From: Micromonospora sp. R77
Lineage (GTDB): Bacteria > Actinomycetota > Actinomycetes > Mycobacteriales > Micromonosporaceae
Reading direction: 5' to 3'
Assembly: GCF_022747945.1 (NCBI RefSeq)
Contig: NZ_JALDST010000003.1
Location: 1-8,366 of the forward strand
Length of the DNA stretch: 8,366 bases
Part shown: positions 1-4,596 of the stretch, piece after piece
How the letters are laid out: each line of letters opens with the position of its first letter
How positions within the stretch are numbered: the stretch's first letter is position 1
Notes under the pieces: model-generated
What the model was told of the DNA's origin: nothing
What the model saw: only the letters and a program-made list of their open reading frames with translations
The model's database searches: none
Program-made: the position numbers and the translations under genes

Positions 1-1
1 C

Positions 2-355
2 TCGGTCACCGCCGGCATCGGCATGGCCCTGCTCGGCCTCGGCGCGGGCGCGGCGACCGCCCTGGTGCTGCTCTCCCCGCCGATCCTGGTCGAGGCGGTG
101 GCCGGCCTGGCGCTGCTCGCCGCCCTGGCCGGCGCGGTCTCGGCCGCCGTCGCCGCGCCGGACACCCGGGAGGCGGCCGTGGTCACCTTCGTGGTCACCG
201 CCTCCGGGGTGAGCCTGCTCGGCGTCGGCGGGGCGTTCTGGGGACTGCTCGCCGGCTGGCTCATGCTGCTGCTCTTCCGCCGCCGGCCGGCCGTCTCCGA
301 AGCGCCGGCCGACCGGCCGGAGACCGCCGAGGATCGGCCGCTGACCGTCCGTTGA
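2..355 (+). CDS. BenE-family benzoate/H+ symporter, C-terminal end (5' cut by window edge)
   Basis: The frame is open from base 2 to the stop at 353–355, giving 117 residues, so the gene starts outside the window; the ATG at 23 is probably internal. The fragment is very hydrophobic and holds about three membrane segments. The pattern EAAVVTFVVTASGVSLLGVG followed by AFWGLLAGW matches the C-terminal signature I know from BenE-type aromatic-acid/proton symporters, inner-membrane proteins of about 390–400 residues. A polar Pro/Glu/Arg-rich tail of about 25 residues follows the last membrane segment. Family membership is recognised from the sequence; the substrate (benzoate or another aromatic acid) is inferred from the family name only. 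The gene converges on the next one with stops 2 nt apart and no visible terminator between them. Confidence 0.8.
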   Translation, partial: SVTAGIGMALLGLGAGAATALVLLSPPILVEAVAGLALLAALAGAVSAAVAAPDTREAAVVTFVVTASGVSLLGVGGAFWGLLAGWLMLLLFRRRPAVSEAPADRPETAEDRPLTVR

Positions 356-357
356 GG

Positions 358-630
358 TCAGGACGCCGGTACGGCCACGCCGATCTCCATGATCCGCAGG
401 CGTACGCCGGTGACGTTCTCCTCGACCATCCGGCGCAGCGCGCGGGCGTTCTCCAGCGAGTCGAGGACGACCAGGGCGTGGCCGAGGCTCGGGTCGTCGT
501 CGTCCGTGCCCCACCAGCCGCGGACGAAGCCGGGACTCTGCCGCGTCACCTCGGCCATGTGCGTGAACTGGGCGACCCGCTCGTCGGTATCGGCCGGCGT
601 GCCGTGCTGCTCCCCGATCACCATCCACAT
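358..630 (-). CDS. Small ABM-like dimeric alpha/beta-barrel protein
   Basis: This 90-residue minus-strand protein begins MWMVIGEQHG and carries AEVTRQSPGFVRGWWG, then a HALVVLDSLENARALRRMVEE block. The order (beta strand, helix ending in SPGF, aromatic strand, then a strand-helix with an A(R/L) repeat) is typical of actinobacterial antibiotic-biosynthesis-monooxygenase-like or dimeric alpha/beta-barrel proteins. These are small cytosolic dimers, some of them cofactor-free oxygenases. No catalytic residue can be assigned, so the reaction is unknown. A longer frame runs upstream to about 1320, but that part is antisense to the DUF3800 gene. The ATG at 630 is chosen because a TAGCGT hexamer lies exactly 7 nt before it, suggesting leaderless translation; a second ATG at 624 is possible. 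Confidence 0.7.
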   Translation of the reverse strand: MWMVIGEQHGTPADTDERVAQFTHMAEVTRQSPGFVRGWWGTDDDDPSLGHALVVLDSLENARALRRMVEENVTGVRLRIMEIGVAVPAS

Positions 631-637
631 ACGAGCC

Positions 638-643
638 ACGCTA
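638..643 (-). promoter_or_regulatory. Candidate -10 (TAGCGT) for the ABM-like gene, leaderless layout
   Basis: On the minus strand TAGCGT fits TANNNT and is followed by 7 nt and then the ATG at 630. Transcription would therefore start on or next to the start codon. No Shine-Dalgarno sequence sits at a useful distance. No good -35 hexamer is visible. Confidence 0.4.
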
Positions 644-708
644 GCGGATGCAGCTTCACCTGCGCCGACACGCCTCCGCATGAGGCGCCCGTTGTCTGGA
701 TCTGGTCG

Positions 709-714
709 TACCCT
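709..714 (+). promoter_or_regulatory. Candidate -10 (TACCCT) for the DUF3800 gene, leaderless layout
   Basis: TACCCT fits TANNNT and lies 6 nt before the GTG at 721. There is no Shine-Dalgarno sequence. No convincing -35 lies about 17 nt upstream. The 90-nt gap 631–720 would thus hold two divergent promoters. Confidence 0.35.
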
Positions 715-720
715 CGCCTG

Positions 721-1431
721 GTGCTCCTCACCTACGTCGACGAGTCGGCCACCGATCGCTTCTACTGGGTCGGGGCGCTGCTGGTTCCGGCCAAGGTGGC
801 GATGCCACTGAGCGAGGCGCTCGACCAGGTGATGGATCACGCGGTAAAGACGTACGGGGTGCCGGCCGACACCGAGCTGCATGGATATGACATCTTCCAT
901 GCCCGTTCGGTGTGGAAGGGGGTGCCCCCTCGTGCGCGGATCGCGGTCTACCGCGCGGCCATGGAGGCCATCGGTGCTGAGGACGTCACGATCATCCTTC
1001 GAGGCGTACAGCGCCTGGCCCTCGCGGAGCGGTACGGCCCCTCTGCGCGCCCCGCGCACGAGGTGGTCCTGTCGCATCTGCTGGAGCGAGTCGACGGCTA
1101 TACGGCGAGCCGGGACGAGTATGCGTTGGTCATCGCCGACGAGGTGCACAATCCGGCCGTGCATCGCGCTGACCTGAGCCGATACCGGGTTTCGGGCACC
1201 GGTGGCTACCGGTCGAGGAGGCTCACCAGGATCGTCGATACGCTGCACTTCGCTCCGTCGCACGCCAGTCGGCTCGTGCAGGCGGTCGACCTGGTCACGT
1301 TCCTGTTCCAGCGGCTCCACCGGTCAGGTGCCGATCCCCGGGCGGTGGCGGCCAACGAGCGGCTGTGGTCTCTGGTCCGGGCGCGCTGCTATCACAGCTG
1401 GTGCTGGGATCCGATGGCTACGAAGTCCTGA
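721..1431 (+). CDS. DUF3800 domain-containing protein
   Basis: The product has 236 residues and starts at GTG 721; the frame is open further upstream, but the family's N-terminal strand begins right here. Recognisable DUF3800 features, in order, are YVDES near the N-terminus (D7, E8), ELHGYDIFH (E52, H54, D57), an ALVIADE strand (D140, E141) and a C-terminal LVQAVDLVTF block (Q187, D190) equivalent to the family's QLAD helix. The spread of conserved acidic residues recalls nuclease-type active sites, but that is inference and the family function is not established to my knowledge. By hand count 17 of the first 97 codons end in A or T, against 3 of the first 97 in thrS, which suggests recent acquisition. 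It is a single-gene unit: divergent from the ABM-like gene and closed by a hairpin 13 nt after the stop. Confidence 0.8.
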   Translation: MLLTYVDESATDRFYWVGALLVPAKVAMPLSEALDQVMDHAVKTYGVPADTELHGYDIFHARSVWKGVPPRARIAVYRAAMEAIGAEDVTIILRGVQRLALAERYGPSARPAHEVVLSHLLERVDGYTASRDEYALVIADEVHNPAVHRADLSRYRVSGTGGYRSRRLTRIVDTLHFAPSHASRLVQAVDLVTFLFQRLHRSGADPRAVAANERLWSLVRARCYHSWCWDPMATKS

Positions 1432-1444
1432 CCCGGATGCACGA

Positions 1445-1466
1445 GAGGCCCGCGTGCGCGGGCCTC
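1445..1466. terminator. Hairpin terminator between convergent genes
   Basis: GAGGCCCGC (1445–1453), loop GTGC, then GCGGGCCTC (1458–1466) form a perfect 9-bp stem 13 nt after the DUF3800 stop. There is no T-run, as is usual in actinomycetes. It could also stop minus-strand transcription coming from the DUF2171-like gene. The rest of 1467–1558 holds no gene I can support. Confidence 0.7.
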
Positions 1467-1558
1467 AAGGCGGGTGCGGGAGCCCTGAAGAGCGTCCTGC
1501 GTCTGCCAGCCTAACAGGAGTTTGGGTGTGAGACACAAAGAACCGCAGGTGGGACCGG

Positions 1559-1933
1559 CTATTCCGCGGCGGGCAGGGCGGTGGTGGGGACGTCGAGGTT
1601 TACCTGGTGGTCGGTGACGGCGGCGATCTGGTCGGCGAGCACGTAGACCGCGCCGGTCCGGGCCAGATCGGTGGAGACCTTCAGGTAGCCGCTGTGCAGC
1701 AGCCGGGCGGCCAGGTCGGCCGGTACGTCCGGCTCCTCGACGGCGGTCGAGGCGATCAGCTCGTCCAGGCTGCTGCCCGGGTCGGCGGTCGGCGGTCCCT
1801 GCACGGTCACCGCGGCCGGGTCGCCGCGCTGGACGAGATCCACGGTGCCGACCTCGACGCCGGTCGCGTCGACCACCCGCATGCCGGTGGTGACCCGGGA
1901 GATGACGGCCTGCTGCGTGCCCTGCTGCTTCAT
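1559..1933 (-). CDS. DUF2171 / PRC-barrel-like small protein
   Basis: This 124-residue soluble protein has an N-terminal GMRVVDATGVEVGTVDLVQ motif (about residues 17–35), the strand-turn-strand of PRC-barrel-like domains. Its C-terminal half reads SGYLKVSTDLARTGAVYVLADQIAAV and ends in a beta strand NLDVP. This 'small barrel, then Y-V-x-x-D-Q-I-x-x-V' layout is what I recall for DUF2171 proteins. PRC-barrel folds mediate protein or RNA contacts in other families; no specific role is known here. The ATG at 1933 has only a poor Shine-Dalgarno. The gene lies 29 nt downstream of the small WWNGKWG protein gene on the same strand, so the two are probably co-transcribed. A 5-bp hairpin (1947–1960) sits just before its start and might affect initiation. 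Confidence 0.65.
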   Translation of the reverse strand: MKQQGTQQAVISRVTTGMRVVDATGVEVGTVDLVQRGDPAAVTVQGPPTADPGSSLDELIASTAVEEPDVPADLAARLLHSGYLKVSTDLARTGAVYVLADQIAAVTDHQVNLDVPTTALPAAE

Positions 1934-1962
1934 CCAGGCGCGGTTCCCGGGTCACCCCGGCG

Positions 1963-2211
1963 CTAAACGGGCGGGGTCCAGCCGCCCGGCGGGCGGGGGG
2001 AGAGTTCGCGCCAGCTGTCCGGTCCTTCCAGCAGCGCGCGGACGGTCTCCTCGGCCTCCTCCACGCTGTCGTACTCGTAGAACTGGGAGACCCCCTCGGC
2101 GCCGCCGGCCCGCTGCTCCACGTGCCAGCGGTCGGCGTCCGCCCGGAGGAAGACGTCCCGCCGGGCCAGCCGTCCCCATTTCCCGTTCCACCAGTGCTTT
2201 CGCTGTTCCAT
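1963..2211 (-). CDS. Small conserved actinobacterial protein of unknown function (WWNGKWG motif)
   Basis: This 82-residue soluble protein begins MEQRKHWWNGKWGRLARRDV. It continues with two predicted strands around DRWHVEQRAGG and a helix SVEEAEETVRALLEG, and ends in a Pro/Gly-rich tail. The aromatic-basic N-terminus resembles small uncharacterised proteins I have seen in Micromonospora-type genomes; I do not know a function. The ATG at 2211 has no good ribosome site but lies 6 nt after a TAGAGT hexamer, suggesting leaderless translation. That promoter is overlapped by a LexA-like palindrome (2224–2239), which raises DNA-damage control as a hypothesis. It is followed on the same strand, after 29 nt, by the DUF2171-like gene. 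Confidence 0.65.
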   Translation of the reverse strand: MEQRKHWWNGKWGRLARRDVFLRADADRWHVEQRAGGAEGVSQFYEYDSVEEAEETVRALLEGPDSWRELSPRPPGGWTPPV

Positions 2212-2217
2212 GGCGGG

Positions 2218-2223
2218 ACTCTA
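2218..2223 (-). promoter_or_regulatory. Candidate -10 (TAGAGT) for the 82-residue gene
   Basis: On the minus strand TAGAGT is followed by CCCGCC and the ATG at 2211, so the start site would coincide with the start codon. The hexamer directly abuts the LexA-like palindrome. No clear -35 is seen. Confidence 0.45.
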
Positions 2224-2239
2224 TCGAACATGTGTACGA
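2224..2239. promoter_or_regulatory. Candidate LexA/SOS box
   Basis: TCGAACATGTGTACGA matches the actinobacterial SOS-box consensus TCGAAC-N4-GTTCGA at 11 of 12 defined bases; the only difference is A for T at 2236. It sits where the -10/-35 spacer of the 82-residue gene would be, a normal repressor position. LexA binding is inferred, not shown. Confidence 0.45.
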
Positions 2240-2246
2240 CACGGGA

Positions 2247-2275
2247 CGGCCCCTGCGGGAATCCCGCAGGGGCCG
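2247..2275. terminator. Strong hairpin terminator downstream of mscL
   Basis: A perfect 13-bp GC-rich stem (2247–2259 with 2263–2275) closes on a 3-nt AAT loop. It begins 15 nt beyond the mscL stop in the minus direction. No T-run follows. It separates mscL from the promoter of the next minus-strand gene. Confidence 0.75.
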
Positions 2276-2290
2276 GTGTGCCGGGGTCGG

Positions 2291-2764
2291 TCAGCGCGCG
2301 TGCGGCGGCTCGTTCCGGCGTCCCAGCACGTCGTCCAGCGCGCCGCGCTGCTGCGCCGGGATCGACTGTCCGCCGGCCAGCAGCGCGTCGCGGATCTCGG
2401 TGAGCAGCTTGACCTCCTCGCTCGGCGCCGAGGGCGGCGGCTCCTCGCCGCGCTTGCGCCGCTCGGCGAGCCGGTTCATCGGGTAGACGACCAGGAAGTA
2501 CAGCGCCGCCGCGGTGAGCGCGAAGGTGATCACCGCGTTGACGAAGGCCACCCAGTCGAACGGGATGCCCCGGAACGACGGCGTCGAGCCGCTGATGCCC
2601 TTGGGGTTGCCGGTGATCAGAACGATGATCACCCGGACCAGTGGTTCGAGGAACGACTTGGTGAGCTGGGTGACCACGCCGGTGAACGCGGCACCGATGA
2701 CGACACCGACCGCCAGGTCGACGACGTTGCCGCGCATGATGAAGTCTTTGAAGCCCTTGAGCAT
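2291..2764 (-). CDS. mscL: Large-conductance mechanosensitive channel MscL
   Basis: The 157-residue product begins MLKGFKDFIMRGNVVDLAVGVVIGAAF, the hallmark N-terminal amphipathic helix and pore-lining TM1 of MscL; the M. tuberculosis protein starts almost identically. TM1 spans about residues 14–42, a periplasmic loop with NPKGISGS follows, and TM2 is at about 68–95 (VNAVITFALTAAALYFLVVYPMN). A charged cytoplasmic part with LLTEIRDALL, the C-terminal bundle helix, comes next. The protein forms a homopentamer in the inner membrane that opens on hypo-osmotic shock. The ATG at 2764 is preferred to the in-frame GTG at 2800 because AGGAG (2770–2774) lies 5 nt before it and because the family begins at MLKGF. 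It follows the GntR gene by 39 nt, so some read-through is likely; a TAGGTT overlapping the gntR stop might give it its own promoter. Confidence 0.97.
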   Translation of the reverse strand: MLKGFKDFIMRGNVVDLAVGVVIGAAFTGVVTQLTKSFLEPLVRVIIVLITGNPKGISGSTPSFRGIPFDWVAFVNAVITFALTAAALYFLVVYPMNRLAERRKRGEEPPPSAPSEEVKLLTEIRDALLAGGQSIPAQQRGALDDVLGRRNEPPHAR

Positions 2765-2769
2765 CCGTA

Positions 2770-2774
2770 CTCCT
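2770..2774 (-). promoter_or_regulatory. Ribosome binding site deciding the mscL start
   Basis: AGGAG on the minus strand lies 5 nt upstream of the ATG at 2764. This settles the start against the GTG at 2800, which would place the site inside the coding region. Confidence 0.7.
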
Positions 2775-2803
2775 GTGCTGTCCGATTCTCCGTCGGGCAC
2801 AAC

Positions 2804-3487
2804 CTATGCCCCCGAGGGCGGCTCCAGAAAAGCACCGGCCTCGATCGCCGCGCGGGCCGGATCGCCGGCCCGGATCGCGTCGACGAGTCGACCGTGGTCG
2901 ACGTACCGCTCGGGGGTGAGGGCGTCGCCCATGGCCTGGGCGACGGTGCCGCGCAGCGCCGTGCCGACGGAGGCGTAGAGCTCGGCGAGCATGCCGTTGT
3001 GGGCGGCGGCCACCACCGCCGTGTGCAGCGCCGCGTCGGCCTCCACGAACCCGGCGACCCGGCCGGAGCGCCAGGCGGCCTCCCGGGCGGCGAGCGCCGC
3101 GTCGAGCGCCGCCAGGTCGTCGGGGGTACGCCGCAGCGCGGCCAGCCGGGCGGCCTCCACCTCGAAGGCGCGCCGGACCTCGATCACCTCGGCCATCCGG
3201 TCGTCGGTGACCCGGCGGGCCACCACCGGCGCCAGCTCGTCGGTCGACACCACGTACGTGCCGGAGCCCTGGCGGCACTCCAGCACCCCGGCGTGCACCA
3301 GGGCGCGGACCGCCTCGCGGACGGTGTTCCGCCCCACCCCGAGCGCGGCGACGAGCTGTGGCTCGGTCGGGATGCGCCCGCCGACCGGCCACTCGCCGCC
3401 CAGGATGCGCTCGCGGAGCTGGGCGATGGTGTCGCGGACCCGCTGACCGCGGGGTGGCACGGCGACGGAACGGTCGGCGGGTGTCAC
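2804..3487 (-). CDS. GntR-family transcriptional regulator, FadR/FCD subfamily
   Basis: This 227-residue protein has an N-terminal winged helix at about residues 17–80. It includes IPTEPQLVAALGVGRNTVREAVRAL (recognition helix) and the wing CRQGSGTYV. A helical FCD effector domain follows at about 97–221. FCD proteins usually bind a metal through Asp and three His; D151, H155 and H198 are present, but the expected last His near residue 219–220 is replaced by A/F in IEAGAFL, so the site may be incomplete. The GTG start at 3487 has AGGAG (3497–3501) 9 nt upstream. The gene diverges from the broken MFS transporter, a usual arrangement in which the regulator controls the transporter and itself. 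Its inducer, normally a small carboxylate, is unknown. With the transporter truncated the pair may no longer work together. Confidence 0.9.
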   Translation of the reverse strand: MTPADRSVAVPPRGQRVRDTIAQLRERILGGEWPVGGRIPTEPQLVAALGVGRNTVREAVRALVHAGVLECRQGSGTYVVSTDELAPVVARRVTDDRMAEVIEVRRAFEVEAARLAALRRTPDDLAALDAALAAREAAWRSGRVAGFVEADAALHTAVVAAAHNGMLAELYASVGTALRGTVAQAMGDALTPERYVDHGRLVDAIRAGDPARAAIEAGAFLEPPSGA

Positions 3488-3490
3488 CGG

Positions 3491-3529
3491 TTACAACTCC
3501 TGCCGAAATTCATCCCATGATTGTAGGTT
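3491..3529. promoter_or_regulatory. Divergent gntR/MFS promoter region with inverted TACAA half-sites
   Basis: Two inverted pentamers, TACAA (3492–3496) and TTGTA (3521–3525), lie 24 nt apart. The second overlaps TACAAT (3520–3525, minus strand), a good -10 for gntR. It also overlaps the first two bases of TAGGTT (3524–3529, plus strand), a -10 placed 7 nt before the transporter ATG. The first overlaps the gntR ribosome site region. GntR/FadR proteins often bind GT..AC-type palindromes, so this may be the autoregulatory operator. Motif sizes are small, and this is a suggestion only. Confidence 0.35.
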
Positions 3530-3536
3530 CGAGGTC

Positions 3537-4142
3537 ATGACCCCGCCACCCACCTGCGCCGAGGCGCCCGCCCCCGTCGATCCGGCCCCGCCCACCGCCG
3601 ACGTGACGCCCGGTCCGGCGCCCGCCGCCGCACCGCCGGCCCGGACGTCCACGCCAGCCGCCGGGGGCGCGCTGGTGCTGGTCGGCATGCTGCTGGTCGC
3701 GCTCAACCTGCGGGCCGCGGTGACCAGCCTCGGTGCCCTGCTGGACGAGGTGCGCGGCGGTCTCGGCCTCTCCGGCACCATGGCCGGCCTCGTCACCACC
3801 CTGCCCACCATCGCCTTCGCCGGCCTCGGCGCGCTCACCCCGTGGCTGGTCCGCCGGTACGCGCCGGCCCGCGTCCTGGTGGTGGCCATGGTCTCGCTCA
3901 CCGTCGGGCAGGTGCTCCGGGTGGTGACCGACTCGACGCTGGTCTTCGTGCTCACCAGCGCGCTGGCGCTGGCCGGCATCGCGGTCGCCAACATCCTGCT
4001 GCCGATGCTGGTCAAGCAGCACTTCCCGCGCCGTACCGGGCTGGTCACCTGGTCCAGTTCCGGGGCGTGGATGCCGGCGACCGGCCGGTCCAGGGTGCGG
4101 GTGGTGATCCGGGGCGCCCAGCCCGGCACCGACAGCGGATAG
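3537..4142 (+). pseudogene. CynX/NimT-type MFS transporter, truncated after TM4
   Basis: Residues 1–40 are a Pro/Ala-rich leader. Residues 43–171 then match the first third of a CynX/NimT-family major facilitator: TM1 with ALNLRAAVTSLGALLDEV, TM2 at 82–104 (GLVTTLPTIAF), TM3 at 112–130 and TM4 at 134–158 ending NILLPMLVKQHFPRRTGLVT. Normal members have about 400 residues and 12 TMs, continuing with TM5 right after this point. Here homology stops at T171 (base 4049). The frame then crosses 31 codons that are antisense to a YcnI-type gene and stops at 4142. Four membrane segments cannot form a transporter, so I call it a pseudogene or a chimera. The ATG at 3537 has GAGG only 2 nt before it but a TAGGTT -10 at 7 nt, suggesting leaderless translation. 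Substrate is unknown; relatives handle cyanate, nitroimidazoles and other small compounds. Confidence 0.8.
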
Positions 4143-4381
4143 ACCTCACCGATCGGCGCGTCCGCCGGCATCCGCAGCTCGATCCGGGTGGTCCGGCTGC
4201 CGGTCCGCTCCTCGGGCAGCACGACGGCCACCTCCACCGCGTCGCCCTGGTGCACCTCGGCCGGCGAGGTCGAGATCGTCACCTCGGCGGCGTGCGCGGC
4301 GCCGGGCCAGCTCACCGGCCCCAGTACGGCGGTCAGCAGCAGCGTGCCCGCCCACCGCCGACCCCGACGGGTCATCCTCAT
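4040..4381 (-). pseudogene. YcnI/DUF1775 secreted protein, N-terminal part only
   Basis: Read on the minus strand from ATG 4381, residues 1–31 form a signal peptide: MRMTRRGRRW, a hydrophobic core, then GAAHA. The mature part AEVTISTSPAEVHQGDAVEVAVVLPEE, RTTRIELRMPADAPIG, LSVPGWAPRITTR and ELDQVT is a clear DUF1775/YcnI domain, a periplasmic or cell-surface Ig-like domain linked to copper. Homology ends at about residue 113. The frame then continues antisense through the MFS gene to a stop at 3491, which would give a nonsense tail of about 180 residues. The family's conserved Trp and C-terminal membrane anchor are lost. The usual mature N-terminal His, a copper ligand in B. subtilis YcnI, is not seen: the mature end reads AEVT. 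GGGGA lies 5 nt before ATG 4381; ATGs at 4393 and 4375 are alternatives. Confidence 0.75.
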
Positions 4382-4457
4382 GGTCGTCCCCATCCGTCTC
4401 GACGCGGCCGGTTCCGGCGCCGGCCACACCCGGTAGTTCGGCCCGGGGCGCGGAAAG

Positions 4458-4476
4458 GTTCAACGCGGGGCTGAAC
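4458..4476. repeat. Inverted repeat GTTCA-N9-TGAAC between ycnI-like gene and thrS
   Basis: GTTCA (4458–4462) and TGAAC (4472–4476) are perfect inverted pentamers in the 215-nt divergent gap 4382–4596. On the minus strand the left arm gives TTGAAC, which could serve as a -35 for the YcnI-type gene. No matching -10 is convincing. Apart from this and the thrS signals the gap holds no gene I can support. Confidence 0.25.
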
Positions 4477-4536
4477 TCGTCCGGGCCACCGACCGGGACA
4501 GCGCGGCGCGGCCGACGGGGCGCGGGGGACGCCCGA

Positions 4537-4542
4537 TAGCAT
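4537..4542 (+). promoter_or_regulatory. Candidate thrS -10 (TAGCAT)
   Basis: TAGCAT fits TANNNT and lies about 55 nt before the thrS start, giving a leader of roughly 48 nt. GACGGG at 4514–4519 is a weak -35 with a 17-nt spacer. No T-box features (specifier loop, conserved AGGGUGG-type bulge) fit in so short a leader. Confidence 0.4.
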
Positions 4543-4596
4543 CGCAGGAGCCGCTCAGTCGGCACTCGAAGATCCCCATCGACGACAGGAGTCACC

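Noticed and set aside
631..1320. Upstream part of the long minus-strand frame containing the ABM-like gene
   Set aside because: It is antisense to the DUF3800 gene and has no domain-like sequence. The ABM-like protein starts naturally at 630.
1467..1558. Possible tRNA or attachment site in the less GC-rich convergent gap
   Set aside because: No cloverleaf, TTC-loop sequence or direct repeat could be found. The only structure is a weak GTGT/ACAC hairpin at 1526–1536.
1528..1617. Small 29-codon plus-strand frame with AGGAG 7 nt before a GTG
   Set aside because: Most of it is antisense to the end of the DUF2171-like gene, it contains a rare TTA codon and is Arg/Gly-rich. A good ribosome site alone is not enough.
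1392..3392. 666-residue minus-strand frame across four genes
   Set aside because: It is Arg/Gly-rich shadow sequence overlapping mscL, the GntR gene and two small genes that have clear family or start signals.
2210..3520. 436-residue plus-strand frame
   Set aside because: It is antisense to mscL and the GntR gene, and its His/Arg/Gly-rich composition is typical of a shadow frame.
3491..4429. Long minus-strand open frame that could be one 312-residue protein
   Set aside because: Only its N-terminal third is a protein-like YcnI sequence. The rest is antisense to a well-conserved MFS segment and is rich in Arg/Ser/Thr shadow composition.
4549..4596. T-box or threonine attenuator in the thrS leader
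   Set aside because: The leader is too short, and no T-box sequence, specifier loop or run of Thr codons is visible.
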